Below, piece by piece: positions 32,040 to 44,317 of a stretch of 64,000 nucleotides of DNA. The stretch comes from Bufo bufo (lineage: Eukaryota > Chordata > Amphibia > Anura > Bufonidae), in NCBI RefSeq assembly GCF_905171765.1, contig NC_053392.1, forward strand, positions 403,793,399 through 403,857,398. The letters run 5' to 3'. Each line of letters starts with the position of its first letter. Within the stretch, counting starts at the first letter, position 1. A model generated the notes under the pieces. The model was not told where the DNA came from, ran no database searches, and saw only the letters and a list, made by a program, of their open reading frames with translations. Position numbers and translations under genes: made by a program.

Positions 32040-34340
32040 TAATAATTTTAAAAGTTTAAGCCTGAGTTCACAACAGTGTTCTGCCTTTCCGTTCTCTTAC
32101 TTCGTTATAGTAGCAGGAAAATGGAAAGGACGGAATCTGCACTTAACTGAGCCAAACGGAGCCTATGGACCACATAGACTGTAATGGGGTGCGTTTGGTT
32201 TACGCTCTGAAGATGATTTTGGAGTGGAGACAAAAGTAGTGCATGCAGGATTTTTTTTATCTGCTTAAAAACTCTTCCACTGGGTGAAAACCTAACGGAC
32301 CCCATTATAGTCTATTGGGCTCGTGGGCTCTGTTCCGCTCAGTTATGTGCCAAATCCATCCTTTCATTTTTCCTGCTTCTATAGTGGAGTAGTGTCACGG
32401 CTGAGGATGGAGAAAACCCTCAGCCGTGCGATGACTGAAGATGGTGGTCGCTGCTAGGCCAGGACAGGAATCAGGGAGCAGGTCACCTCCTATTACGTCC
32501 CTAATTCTGACCCTGACTCCTAGCTGTATGAGCCGACCCTGATGGTAGGAGGGCTCATACTCCGTAACCTTGGGGTCCCTACTACCCCTCAGTGTGGCCC
32601 TGAACTAGGAGCAGGGTAAGACGACCTGTTCCTCCTAGACACGGATGAACAGGAGTCTCACTGTCCAAGCTGCAAAGAAAGGGGAACATAAACAGCTTAT
32701 GGCAATGGCAGGTAAATGCAACTAGTAACACCACCTACCTGCCACAGACACACCACCTACCTGCCACAGACACACAACCCATGTACAAGTGCTGCTGTCC
32801 ACAACAATACTAACGGACACAGCACACACCACACATCACACAGAAACCCAGGAAACCATAGCTGCAATAAACACAGAGACCAAAGAAACATCTTCATAAC
32901 ATCAGACATAAAGTTTATGACCACAAGGGTGGCCCTCATTGGCAGATGGTATAAACCAGGAGGATGACATCAGCTAACCATGGCTGAAGTACCCCTCAGA
33001 GTCTGGCATCCATCAAGAGCTAAATAGCCCCAAGTGGCCACACCCACACACACACCCAGTGTTCACAAACTAAGAAGGGAGTTAACCCTTCCTACACCAG
33101 GCAAGGGAAAAGCCACATAAAGGGGAGTGTACAATAAACAATTACACTGCAGCTGTTACCGCAGGCAACGACATGCGTGGCAACCATGTCCTGGGAGTCA
33201 GCCAGAAGGCAGAGACACTGCCACCACATGTACACAATACCACACGTTGCCACGGGCAGCCACAAGTGAAGGGAAGTGTCACAGTGCACACATACATAAA
33301 CCTCGTGCACACCAGACATAGAAAGTGCAGACATACACACACACACACCGAACCAGGTGTAACCGCATGCACTTGACAGCAAGCTGCCTAGCAACAGCTC
33401 AGGCTGCTATACTGCCAAGTACAAACATGTTGCCAGCAGCAACCACATGTGAGGCAACATAACAGCAGCCCTCACCATGTGGTTGACAATAAAACCAAAC
33501 CGCAGGCAACTGCATGTGGATCAGGAGTCACGACCATAAACATGGGCGTGACAAGTAGGCGAACTGACTGGCCAAACGCTGATGTGAACTTACTGAGGTC
33601 CCCTCTTGGCATGTTTGCCGTGCTTTTTTTGGAGAAGCAGTCCAGCACTGTTGTAGTCAATGTGGCCAAAGTGGATTTACGTCTGCAAGGGTGCCATAGC
33701 GTCACTTTGGGTTTGGCCGGAAAGTCACCAAATGGGCCACACTGCTGTAGACCCGTTTTTTAGGGAAATTTAAATAAAAAATATTTTTTTTAAATTGGCA
33801 ATGTAGATTCTTATCTTTGCCCAAATGATTTTGGATTTAAAATATCCAATGTAAATTTTGTTTCCTTTTTGTTAAAAACAAATAAACTATGTTAATTAAA
33901 TTAGGTTCAAAATAAAATTGTGTTTATTTGATTTATTTAAATATGTGAAATAATGTTTGAATGTACAAGACAAATAGAAATTTGTAAACTTTTACTATAC
34001 ACAGATCAAACAATAAATATTATTCATAAATTTATATCACATATACAAATGAAACCAACATTAAATATAAACTGTTATGTTTCAATTTAATATTGTTAAA
34101 TAATGTTTAAAAAAAAATCATAATTTACATTAAAAAAAAACATGTCTAACACTATCACATTGTTAATATGGTGAATATTAAACAAAAATAAAATGTCCAG
34201 GCTTTTATCTTTATTTAATTTTTAAAAATGAAAGATACACTAAGAAAAATTAACCAATCAATTCATAATATTTAATTATCCAAAAAATGATTGCGTAATT
34301 TCTCGTCTAACAACATAACCATCATCATTTCCTTCAGCAA
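32040..34340. other. Non-coding stretch, unclassified repeats and CA microsatellites
   Basis: No supported gene. A short hairpin with CGGCTGAGG and CCTCAGCCG arms lies at 32398-32427. CA-rich patches lie at 33040-33056 and 33331-33350. The 32.4-33.5 kb part looks like a decayed dispersed repeat of unknown type. From 33760 to 34340 the sequence is strongly AT-rich, probably the flank or 3' region of the Harbinger element. Confidence 0.4.
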
Positions 34341-34368
34341 GTTGTATACCTTCAATACTTATTTACTC

Positions 34369-34656
34369 TCATCGATTTTCTGCAATATCAATTGATAATT
34401 TAATTTTGTTGGCCAAGTTGTGTAATATGCAACAAGCGACAATAATTTTGCAGACAAATTCAGGAGTGTACAAAAGTGCACCACCGGTCATAATCCAACA
34501 ACGAAATCTACTTTTTAAGACATCAAAAACTCTTTCAATCATTCCCCTTGTTTTTCTATGTGCTTTGTTGAATCTTTTTTCAGCTTCCGAAGTTGGATTT
34601 AAATATGGCGTCATTAGCCATGTTTTCAGGCTGTATCCTTTGTATCCTTTTTAAAA
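34369..34656 (-). pseudogene. Harbinger transposase, last exon
   Basis: After a splice-acceptor-like AAAAAG at about 34651-34647, the frame reads GYKGYSLKTWLMTPYLNP, matching the GxxGY..xxWLMTP block of HARBI1-like nucleases. EAEKRFNKAHRKTRGMIERV and FDVLKSRFRCW follow. The Glu in IERVF is the expected third catalytic residue. It ends with a stop at 34369. No stop is seen inside this exon. Confidence 0.85.
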
Positions 34657-35149
34657 TTAAAATTAATTCAATATCCAATAATGTGTATTTACAAATACAT
34701 TGATACATTAAAATATAAAACTATATATATAAATTTTTTTTTTTTTGAGATTAATAACAATAGAAATAAAATATAACAAGGTTAATATTAATGAGCTAAG
34801 ATCCATATGTTGAGAATCTAAATTACAATAAAAGACAATAAAAAACTAAATAAATAAAAAATATATATAATTACTAGAGTTGAGCGAACACCTGGATGTT
34901 CGGGTTCGAGAAGTTCGGCCGAACTTCCCGGAAATGTTCGGGTTCGGGATCCGAACTCGACCCGAACCCGAACCCCATTGAAGTCAATGGGGACCCGAAC
35001 TTTTCGGCACTAAAAAGGCTGTAAAATAGCCCAGGAAAGGGCTAGAGGGCTGCAAAAGGCAGCAAAATGTAGGTAAATCCCCTGCAAACAAATGTGGATA
35101 GGGAAATGAATAAAAATAAAAATAAAATAAATTAAAATGAACTAATATC

Positions 35150-35545
35150 AATTGGAGATAGGTCTCATGGCAGAGAATCAGGCTTCATGTCATAGCAGAG
35201 AATCAGGCTTCATGTCATAGCAGAGAATCAGGCTTCACGTCACCCACCACTGGAGCAGGCCATTGTCAGATATTTAGGCCCCGGCACCCAGACAGAGGAG
35301 AGAGGTCCCATAGCAGAGAATCAGGCTTCATGGCATAGCAGAGAATCAGGCTTCATGTCACCCAACACTGGAACAGGCCATTGTCAGATATTTTTAGGCC
35401 CCGGCACCCAGACAGAGGAGAGAGGTCCCATAGCAGAGAATCAGGCTTCATGTCATAGCAGAGAATCATGCTTCATGTCACCCAACACTGGAACAGGCCA
35501 CTGTCAGACATTTTTAGGCCCCGACACCCGGACAAAGGAGAGGTT
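35150..35545. repeat. Tandem array inside the hAT (about 120-bp units with 25-30-bp subunits)
   Basis: The word CAGAGAATCAGGCTTCATGT recurs at short spacing. A larger unit with ACAGGCCATTGTCAGATATT and GGCACCCAGACAGAGGAGAG recurs about every 120 bp (near 35256, 35376, 35497). Confidence 0.88.
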
Positions 35546-35659
35546 CATTCAACTTTGGGTTGCCCCGCAATATAATGGTAAAATGAAAATAAAAAAAGGA
35601 TTGAATGAAGTGCCCTGGAGTACAATAATATATGGTTAAGGGAAGGTAGTTATAAATGT

Positions 35660-38600
35660 CTAATCTGCACAAGGGATGGACAGGTCCTGTGGGATCCATG
35701 CTTGGTTCATTTTTATGAACGTCAGCTTGTCCACATTGGCTGTAGACAGGCGGCTGCGTTTGTCTGTAATGACGCCCCCTGTCGTGCTGAATACACGTTC
35801 AGACAAAACGCTGGCCGCCGGGCAGGCCAGCACCTCCAAGGCATAGAAGGCTAGCTCTGGCCACGTGGACAATTTGGAGACCCAGAAGTTGAATGGGGCC
35901 GAACCATCAGTCAGTACGTGGAGGGGTGTGCACACGTACTGTTTCACCATGTTAGTGAAATGTTGCGTTCCGTATCAGGTGGTGGTGCAGTTAGCTGTGG
36001 CGTGGTGACAAAACTTTTCCACATCTCTGCCATGCTAACCCTGCCCTCAGAGGAGCTGGCCGTGACACAGCTGCGTTGGCGACCTCTTGCTCCTCCTCTG
36101 CCTTCGCCTTGGGCTTCCACTTGTTCCCCTGTGACATTTGGAAATGCTCTCAGTAGCGCGTCTACCAACGTGCGCTTGTACTCGCGCATCTTCCTATCAC
36201 GCTCCAGTGCAGGAAGTAAGGTGGGCACATTGTCTTTGTACCGGGGATCCAGCAGGGTGGCAACCCAGTAGTCCGCACATGTTAAAATGTGGGCAACTCT
36301 GCTGTCGTTGCGCAGGCACTGCAGCATGTAGTCGCTCATGTGTGCCAGGCTGCCCAGAGGTAAGGACAAGCTGTCCTCTGTGGGAGGCGTATCGTCATTG
36401 TCCTGCGTTTCCCACCAGCCATGCACCAGTGATAGGCCCGAGCTGTTTTGGGTGCCACCCCGCTGTGAACATGCTTCATCCTCATCCTCGTCCTCCAGTA
36501 GTGGGCCCTGGCTGGCCACATTTGTACCTGGCCTCTGCTGTTGCAAAAAACCTCCCTCTGAGTCACTTCGAAGAGACTGGCCTGAAAGTGCTAAAAATGA
36601 CCCCTCCTCCTCCTCCTCCTGGGCCACCTCCTCTTCCATCATTGCCCTAAGTGTTTTCTCAAGGAGACATAGAAGTGGTATTGTAACGCTGATAACGGCG
36701 TCATCGCCACTGGCCATGTTGGTGGAGTACTCGAAACAGCGCAACAGGGCACACAGGTCTCGCATGGAGGCCCAGTCATTGGTGGTGAAGTGGTGCTGTT
36801 CCGCAGTGGAACTGACCCGTGCGTGCTGCAGCTGAAACTCCACTATGGCCTGCTGCTGCTCGCACAGTCTGTCCAGCCTGTGCAAGGTGGAGTTCCACCT
36901 GGTGGGCACGTCGCATATGAGGCGGTGAGCGGGAAGGCCGAAGTTACGCTGTAGCGCAGACAGGCAAGCAGCGGCAGGATGTGAACGCAGCAGCTCTGAC
37001 ATGTCGGGGTAGTTGTGAATGAACTTCTGCACCACCAAATTCAGCACATGCGCCAGGCAAGGGATGTGCGTCAAACCGGCTAGTCCCAGAGCTGCAACGA
37101 GATTTCGCCCATTATCGCACACCACCAGGCCGGGCTTGAGGCTCATCGGCAGCAACCACTCGTCGGTCTGTTGTTCTATACCCCGCCACAACTCCTGTGC
37201 GGTGTGGGGCCTGTCCCCCAAACATGAGTTTCAGAATGGCCTGCTGACGTTTACCCCGGGCTGTGCTGAAGTTGGTGGTGAAGGTGTGTGGCTGACTGGA
37301 TGAGCAGGTGGAAGAAGAGGAGGAGGAAGCCGAGTAGGAGGAGGAGGCAACAGGAGGCAAAGAATGTTGCTCTGCGAACCTTGGCGGCGGAAGGACGTGC
37401 GCCAAACAGCTCTTCACCTGGGGCCCAGCCGCCACTACATTTACCCAGTGTGCAGTTAGGGAGATATAGCGTCCCTGGCCGTGCTTACTGGTCCACGTAT
37501 CTGTGGTTAGGTGGACCTTGCCACAGATGGCGTTGCGCAGTACACACTTGATTTTATCGGATACTTGGTTGTGCAGGGAAGGCACGGCTCTCTTGGAGAA
37601 GTAGTGGCGGCTGGGAACTACATACTGTGGGACAGCAAGCGACATGAGCTGTTTGAAGCTGTCTGTGTCCACCAGCCTGAATGACAGCATTTCATAGGCC
37701 AGTAGTTTAGAAATGCTGGCATTCAGGGCCAGGGATCGAGGGTGGCTAGGTGGAAATTTACGCTTTCTCTCAAATGTTTGTGAGATGGAGAGCTGAATGC
37801 TGCCGTGTGACATGGTTGAGATGCTTGGTGACGGAGGTGGTGGTGTTGGTGGTAAATCCTCTGTTTGCTGGGCGGCAGGTGCCAACGTTCCTCCAGAGGC
37901 GGAGGAAAAAGCCGAGGCGGCGGCAGCAGCAGAAGAGGTAGCAGGGGGAGCCTGAGTGAGTTCCTTGTTTTTAAGGTGTTTACTCCACTGCAGTTCATGC
38001 TTTGCATGCAGGTGCCTGGTCATGCAGGTTGTGCTAAGGTTCAGAACGTTAATGCCTCACTTCAGGCTCTAATGGCACAGCGTGCAAACCACTCGGGTCT
38101 TGTCGTCAGCACATTGTTTGAAGAACTATCACGCCAGGGAACTCCTTGAAGCTGCCTTTGGGGTGCTTGGTCCCAGATGGCGGTGGCCAGTAGCAGACGG
38201 ACTTTCTTGGCGGCGGGTGTTCTGCTTTTGCCCACTGCTCCCTCTTTTGCTACGCTGTTGGCTCGGTCTCACCACTGCCTCTTCCTCCGAATTCTGAAAG
38301 TCAGTGGCACGACCTTCATTCCATGTGGGGTCTAGGACTTCATCGTCCCCTGCATTGTCTTCCACCCAGTCTTCCTCCCTGACCTCCTGTTCAGTCTGCA
38401 CACTGCAGAAAGACGCAGCAGTTGGCACCTGTGTTTCGTCATCATCAGAGACGTGCTGAGGTGGTATTCCCATGTCCTCATCAGGAAACATAAGTGGTTG
38501 TGCGTTAGTGCATTCTATCTCTTCCACCCCTGGGGAAGGGCTAGGTGGATGCCCTTGGGAAACCCTGGCAGCAGAGTCTTCAAACAGCATAAGAGACTGC

Positions 38601-38945
38601 TGCATAACTTGAGGCTCAGACAGTTTCCCTGATATGCATGGGGGTGATGTCACAGACTGATGGGCTTGGTTTTCAGGCGCCATCTGTGCGCTTTCTGCAG
38701 AAGACTGGGTGGGAGATAATGTGAACGTGCTGGATCCACTGTCGGCCACCCAATTGACTAATGCCTGTACCTGCTCAAGCCTTACCATCCTTAGAACGGC
38801 ATTGGGCCCCACCAAATATCACTGTAAATTCTGGTGGCTACTGGGACCTGAGGTAGTTGGTTCACTAGGACGTGTGGCTGTGGCAGAACGGCCACGTTTT
38901 CTCTCAGCACCAGAGGGTCCACTAACACCACCATGTCCGCGTCCG
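35660..38945 (-). pseudogene. hAT transposase, nearly complete but frameshifted
   Basis: Reading leftwards: a basic N-terminus opens near 38970 and a low-complexity acidic region follows (38815-38129). A BED-like zinc finger comes next at about 38085-38000 (VVCTLCH ... MTRHLHAKHE), crossed by stop codons. The core is 38023-37112, with LTTDTWTSKHGQGRYISLTA (first Asp). The next block is 37221-35944, with VVCDNGRN (second Asp), HIPCLAHVLNLVVQ, RWNSTLHRL and YWVATLLDPRYK. The dimerisation region is 35950-35660, with LACPAASVLSERVFSTTGG and TDKRSRLS; the SERVFS block holds the Glu of this family. Frame changes near 37150, 35945 and in the BED region break it. Catalytic residues are still visible. 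Confidence 0.92.
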
Positions 38946-40033
38946 CGTCCCTTACTAGATGTTTTCCTCATTGTTACCGTTCACCACAATAAGAAAAAAA
39001 TTATTTGGCCCAATGTATTGAATTCAAATTCAGGCCTTTTTTTACAGGCACCTAACACTATCTGGCTATCTATTTAGGTACCGTATTACACTAATACAGG
39101 CACAGCAGTAACGACAGATTTAGCTGAATATAAATTGTAGGCCTAGTATTTAGGCGCTGGATGACAGGTATCCCTTTTACAGACAGAATTAGACTTGGAA
39201 ATGCACGGTAGCGTGTGAAGTTATTGAGGATGACCCTATCCGCACCTTCAATCTAATATACCCTTTTATGGATAGATTTAACCTTGGCTTGATAGAGCAG
39301 AAACCACTAAGTTAGGGAATTGCTAAGTTGGGAATTGTATTCAACCCAGAACAAAAACTGTGCTTCGGCAGACAGCAGACAGTATTACAATTGGCTAGCC
39401 ACAGCTGAAACACCAGATTTAGGGTACTGCTATTTTGGCAATTGTATTTTACCCCTCAATAAAATAGCAAGCACAGCCAAGCCCCTGATGTAGAATATAG
39501 CAAAAAAAAAAAAACACACTATTGATGGTTAAAAATGGACTTGGTGGCAGCTTGTGCTGGCGCACCACAAGACACAAAATGGCCGCCGATCACCCCAGAA
39601 AAAAGTGACTGAAAAACGCTCTGGGCAGCCTTAAAACAGTGAGCAATTGAATAGCAGAGGTTGTATGATACACAGTTGTATATCGATCACTTCAGTAAAT
39701 AAATCCCTGCCTAATCTCGCCCTAACAGCAGCAGCTGCATCCTATCCCTATACTGATCAGAGCAGAGTGACGTGCGGTGCTACGTGACTCCAGCTTAAAT
39801 AGAGGCTGGGTCACATGCTGCACTGGCCAATCACAGCCATGCCAATAGTAGGCATGGCTGTGATGGCCTCTTGGGGCAAGTAGTATGATGCTTGTTGATT
39901 GGCTGCTTTGCAGCCTTTCAAAAAGCGCCAAGAAAGCGCCGAACACTGAACCCGAACCCGGACTTTTACGAAAATGTATACAGTTCGGGTTCGCTCATCC
40001 CTAATAATTACTTTTAATTTTAAAAACAATTAC

Positions 40034-40510
40034 CCAATAATAAGGCATTTCCCAAATCACCATTCATGATCTTGGTTGCCAAACAGCAATTTTGCAGGAT
40101 AAATGCGTCATGTGTGCTTCCTGGAAACTTGGCTACAACATCTGTGATCTCCATATTGGGTCCACAACACATTTGAATATTAATAGAGTGAAACATTTTA
40201 CGATTGCGGTAGATCATCTCAACATCACTTGGTGGTATAAGAGCAACGTGAGTACAGTCTATTAATGAGATTATGTTTGGAAATCCAGCCTTGAGAATAA
40301 AATTCAAAGAAGATTTCTAAATTTCCCCAGGTGACCTTGGAAAGTGAATATATGTTTTACACACGGAAATAATAGCCTTTATAACTTTGTGGATTATTCT
40401 TGAAAATGTTGCCTGACTTAATCCAAAACGACCACCAATACAGTGTTGGAAGTTGCCAGTGGCCAAAAAATGCAACACAGCTTATAGTTTCAGTTTCCCA
40501 CTGATAACTT
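40034..40510 (-). pseudogene. Harbinger transposase, upstream exon region
   Basis: The minus strand at about 40500-40425 reads FLATGNFQHCIGGRFGLSQA, the classic Harbinger block. After a frame change, 40307-40034 reads SLIDCTHVALIPPSD (first Asp, normally IDGTH), then KFPGSTHDAFIL (second Asp) and ends LLLG at a GT donor near 40033-40032. Joined to the exon at 34656, this restores LLGYKGY-type continuity. The normal GDxGY reads G-Y here. Earlier sequence to 40810 is weaker. Confidence 0.83.
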
Positions 40511-40810
40511 GGGATCTATTTGATGTGTTGTTTATGATAGGTTTAATTTTGTCATAAAGTTCAAGAAAAACTTCTTCATTTAATCTGAAGGTTTGCAGAA
40601 AATTATCAACCGGTGTTGAATATAAAGTAAATCGGGTTCAAAAATGTCTTTTTTTCGTAATTGGGGAATAATTATATTTCCACACTGTAGATTGAGATAC
40701 CTTTGTAACAGTAGAACATCCATTACAATATAGCCTGTGTGCGGATAAAAACAAAAGTTTGAACTTTTAATAAAAATTACATCAAAAACAATTAAATAAG
40801 TTTCACACAA

Positions 40811-41173
40811 AATTCAAAACACATAACACAGTGTAATACAGTAAGGGAACACAGTCCCGACTAGTTTCAGTAATGGGCACAGTATACATACATTAGCCAA
40901 GTGGTTACAAGGAATATGATTTGTTGGTGCACAAGTGACAAAAAACAGTGTAGTCTGTGCTGCTTTTGGTGAAATAATTTTAAAAAATGGACGGCACAGG
41001 CGCATGATTTCCAACACAGACAGGGACAGCTTGATTAGTTGAGCTCTGCCTGGACTTATTTCCATTTAGTGGGTCCGGTCAATATGCCAGAGACTTGAGG
41101 ATGTAGGTGGTGGGCCAAAACACCCCCTGCTCCAAAAGGCCAAGTCACATATTATGCAAGTACAATACATGTA
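40811..41173. other. Non-coding gap between Harbinger and foldback copy 2
   Basis: No gene or repeat I can name in about 360 bp. Confidence 0.35.
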
Positions 41174-43161
41174 CAGTAGGTGTTTGTGATATTGTGCTTT
41201 TAGCACGACAGCGTCGCGCTGATACTCGGCGACATGGTGCCGAGATCTCGCACTCACTGGAATAGTGACAGCACATCCCAGCAAGCGCGTCATAGAAGCG
41301 ACGGGAGATCCGACTTGGATTCCCGCCAATTCTACACGTGTGCGGCGTTTGTTATGAATCCTGAGGGGGAAGTCCCCGCCGGATTTTAAATAAAAATCCG
41401 GCATGGGTCCCCACCTCAGGAGCATACCGGGCCCTTAGGTCTGTTATGGGTTGTAAGGAGAGCCCCCCCCTACGCCGAAAAAAACGGCGTAGGGGGTCCC
41501 CCTACAATCCATACCAGACCCGTATCCAAAGCACGCTACCCGGCCAGCCAGGAAGGGAGTGGGGACGAGCGAGCGCCCCCCCCCCCTCCTGAGCCGTACC
41601 AGGCTGCATGCCCTCAACATGGGGGGGTTGGGTGCTCTGGGGCAGGGGGCGCACTGCGGCCCCCCCACCTCAGAGCACCCTGTCCCCATGTTGATGAGGA
41701 CAGGGCCCCTTCCCGACAACCCTGGCCGTTGGTTGTCGGGGTATGCGGGCGGGAGGCTTATCGGAATCTGGGAGCCCCCTTTAATAAGGGGGCCCCCAGA
41801 TACCGGCCCCCCACCCTAAGTGAATGAGTATGGGGTACATCGTACCCCTACCCATTCACCTGCAAGAAAAGTGGTAAAAACACAAATAAACCACACAGTG
41901 TATTAAAATATTTTATTTTTCTGCTCCGGAGGCCGCCCCCTGTCTTCTTTATTAGCTCTTTTACCAGGGGGGGCTCTTCTTCTTCCGCTATCCCGACGGG
42001 TCTTCTCCGCTATCCGGGGGGTCTTCTCAACTCTCCGGGGTTCTCCTTCTGTCTTCGCCGCTCTCCGTTGTTGACTCGGCGCACCCCGGTTCTTCGTCTC
42101 GGATTTTAAATAAAAATTTAGCGAGACGAAGAACCGGGGTGCGCCGAGTCAACAACGGAGAGCGGCGAAGACAGAAGGAGAACCCCGGTTCTTCGTCTCG
42201 CTAAATTTTTATTTAAAATCCGAGATCTCGCGAGACGAAGAACCGGGGTGCGCCGAGTCAACAACGGAGAGCGGCGAAGACAGAAGGAGAACCCCGGAGA
42301 GTTGAGAAGACCCCCCGGATAGCGGAGAAGACCCGTCGGGATAGCGGAAGAAGAAGAGCCCCCCCTGGTAAAAGAGCTAATAAAGAAGACAGGGGGCGGC
42401 CTCCGGAGCAGAAAAATAAAATATTTTAATACACTGTGTGGTTTATTTGTGTTTTTACCACTTTTCTTGCAGGTGAATGGGTAGGGGTACGATGTACCCC
42501 ATACTCATTCACTTAGGGTGGGGGGCCGGTATCTGGGGGCCCCCTTATTAAAGGGGGCTCCCAGATTCCGATAAGCCTCCCGCCCGCATACCCCGACAAC
42601 CAACGGCCAGGGTTGTCGGGAAGGGGCCCTGTCCTCATCAACATGGGGACAGGGTGCTCTGAGGTGGGGGGGCCGCAGTGCGCCCCCTGCCCCAGAGCAC
42701 CCAACCCCCCCATGTTGAGGGCATGCAGCCTGGTACGGCTCAGGAGGGGGGGGGGGGGCGCTCGCTCGTCCCCACTCCCTTCCTGGCTGGCCGGGTAGCG
42801 TGCTTTGGATACGGGTCTGGTATGGATTGTAGGGGGACCCCCTACGCCGTTTTTTTCGGCGTAGGGGGGGCTTTCCTTACAACCCATAACAGACCTAAGG
42901 GCCGGGTATGCTCCTGAGGGGGGGACCCATGCCGGATTTTTATTTAAAATCCGGCGGGGACTTCCCCCTCAGAATTCATAACAAACGCCGCACACGTGTA
43001 GAATTGGCGGGAATCCAAGTCGGATCTCCCGTCGCTTCTATGACGGCTCTGTCTCCATCGCGGCAAGCCAGCTCGGCGCTGGCTCCCGCGATGGGGCTCG
43101 TAGGTGCTCAATCTCGCCGAGAAAGAGAGCGAGATTGACACAAAATCGGGTTCACCTACTG
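41174..43161. mobile_element. Giant palindromic foldback element, copy 2
   Basis: Same ends as copy 1, CAGTAGGTG and CACCTACTG, with TA at 41172-41173 and 43162-43163. The arms match those at 7763-9674 closely, including the C-rich block, the GGTGAATGGGTAGGGGTACG block and the CTCCGGAGGCCGCC-type block. The left end differs from copy 1 by an extra GCGTCGCGCTGATACTCGGC segment. The centre at 42060-42260 is rearranged. There is no coding gene. Confidence 0.9.
42060..42260. repeat. Inverted AT-rich module repeated at the centre of foldback copy 2
   Basis: GATTTTAAATAAAAATTTAG, flanked by TCTTCGTCTCG and CGAGACGAAGA, occurs at about 42101-42120. It recurs as its exact reverse complement at about 42201-42221. 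The GGTTCTTCGTCTCG words on each side alternate in orientation. The AT module resembles the small hairpin of the outer arms (about 41390). Confidence 0.9.
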
Positions 43162-43704
43162 TATTAACGCGGTCCTTGATTTAAGTAGAAATTTCAAAGT
43201 TTGATGTACCTGACATTGGCACACAGCGAATGTCAGTGACAATAGCACTATAAGTAAAAGGGGCACATAAAACTTTAAATACGTGTCATGGACCCTGGGG
43301 GGACACACTCAAGGAGCTGACATTGGTGTTCCCCATCAAGGAAACACATGGACCCCTTTCCATGTACAGGAGCAGATAGTAAAAGCAGGACAGACAGGAA
43401 GACACACACACCCATCCATAACAGAACAAGGCTAAACAACAAACTGTATCAAAGCATGTAATACAGACATAGGCATGGCATACAAACATGGACATAATGC
43501 AACATTGCAGAACATGGCGACACATACAGACATAGATGGTCAGACCTATCGGAAAGCAACATAGGGAAAACCTTTAAAGACCATAGAAAACATAAACAAG
43601 ACAGAGCAGAAGGGTGAAACACACACGGCACTGACAGACTGACCCACAGCAAAGCACACACTGAAGGAGATGGCTAATGTGCGCACCTGAGAGGACACAA
43701 CCAC
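43162..43704. other. Non-coding stretch, unclassified
   Basis: No gene. From about 43286 (GTCATGGACCCTGGGGGGAC) the sequence is AC-rich and may be part of a dispersed repeat similar in style to 32.4-33.5 kb. Confidence 0.35.
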
Positions 43705-43708
43705 TTAA

Positions 43709-44317
43709 AGGGGTTGTCCGTGATAGGGGACATTGCTGTAATAGTCCAAGTGTGGCATACACCTTACATAAAAGCATGTAACCTTTTGCACAGATTTCAG
43801 CACCCCCGTTTTCATATTTAAAATTCATGGACGGAAGTTACTGGTTTCTTCTCCACATTGACGTACCGGGTCCCTTTCAGGCAAGCAAAGCTTCCTCTTC
43901 CGCTGCTCAGGGAGCCGTGTGACGTCACTGGCAGCATAAGTATTTTTTGCAAAGTTGATGGAGGGGCGGAAACTAGGCTAGCCAACATTGCACTAAGCCC
44001 CGCCACTCCAGTCCGGTAATGTCACCGGCCAAGGAGCTTTAGAATAAATGGCGGTGAATATTGATGAGGTGGCGGAGTTACAGCAGAGCAGAGAGAGACA
44101 GCTGTAACCACCTGATGCTGCGCTGTCCCAGGACCCACAGGGCAGTGCAGCCGGAAATAAGGGAAAGATAAACAGATATCTAAACAATGAGTGGGGGACC
44201 GTTGGAGCCACATTGAAATTGTGAAAATAGCTTAAATTATATGGAGGCACATTTATTTAGATGTACATTGACGGTAAACGTGTGTTTTTAATAAACATTT
44301 GGTCCAGGACAACCCCT
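43709..44317. mobile_element. TTAA-flanked MITE with AGGGGTTGTCC ends
   Basis: The 609-bp element starts AGGGGTTGTCC and ends GGACAACCCCT, with TTAA at 43705-43708 and 44318-44321. There is no coding sequence. TTAA implies piggyBac-type mobilisation. It differs in interior and ends from the MITE at 22548. Confidence 0.9.

Larger units (their letters stand above)
34875..40003 (-). mobile_element. Near-complete hAT element with exact 8-bp target duplication
   Basis: The ends are TAGAGTTGAGCGAAC on the left and GTTCGCTCATCCCTA on the right, inverted repeats of about 15 bp. Both sides carry ATAATTAC (34867-34874 and 40004-40011), an exact 8-bp target duplication as hAT elements make. The 5129-bp element carries a minus-strand transposase, a tandem array near its left end and subterminal clusters of CCCGAAC words. 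It lies in the intron of a Harbinger transposase gene. Confidence 0.96.
34369..40810 (-). mobile_element. PIF/Harbinger element, minus strand, interrupted by a hAT
   Basis: Transposase exons are recognisable at about 40810-40034 and at 34656-34369, separated by an intron that now contains the 5.1 kb hAT. Element ends and target duplications were not identified, so the limits given are the coding limits. A companion Myb-like gene is expected for this superfamily; a candidate exon lies at 48064-48341 but is not linked. Confidence 0.8.

Noticed and set aside
32390..33760. Possible LTR pair from the TGTCACGG start
   Set aside because: No second matching copy with the same ends was found nearby; left as an unclassified repeat.
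35918..38149. Long plus-strand frames across the hAT gene
   Set aside because: They are antisense to the recognisable minus-strand transposase; no domains are seen.
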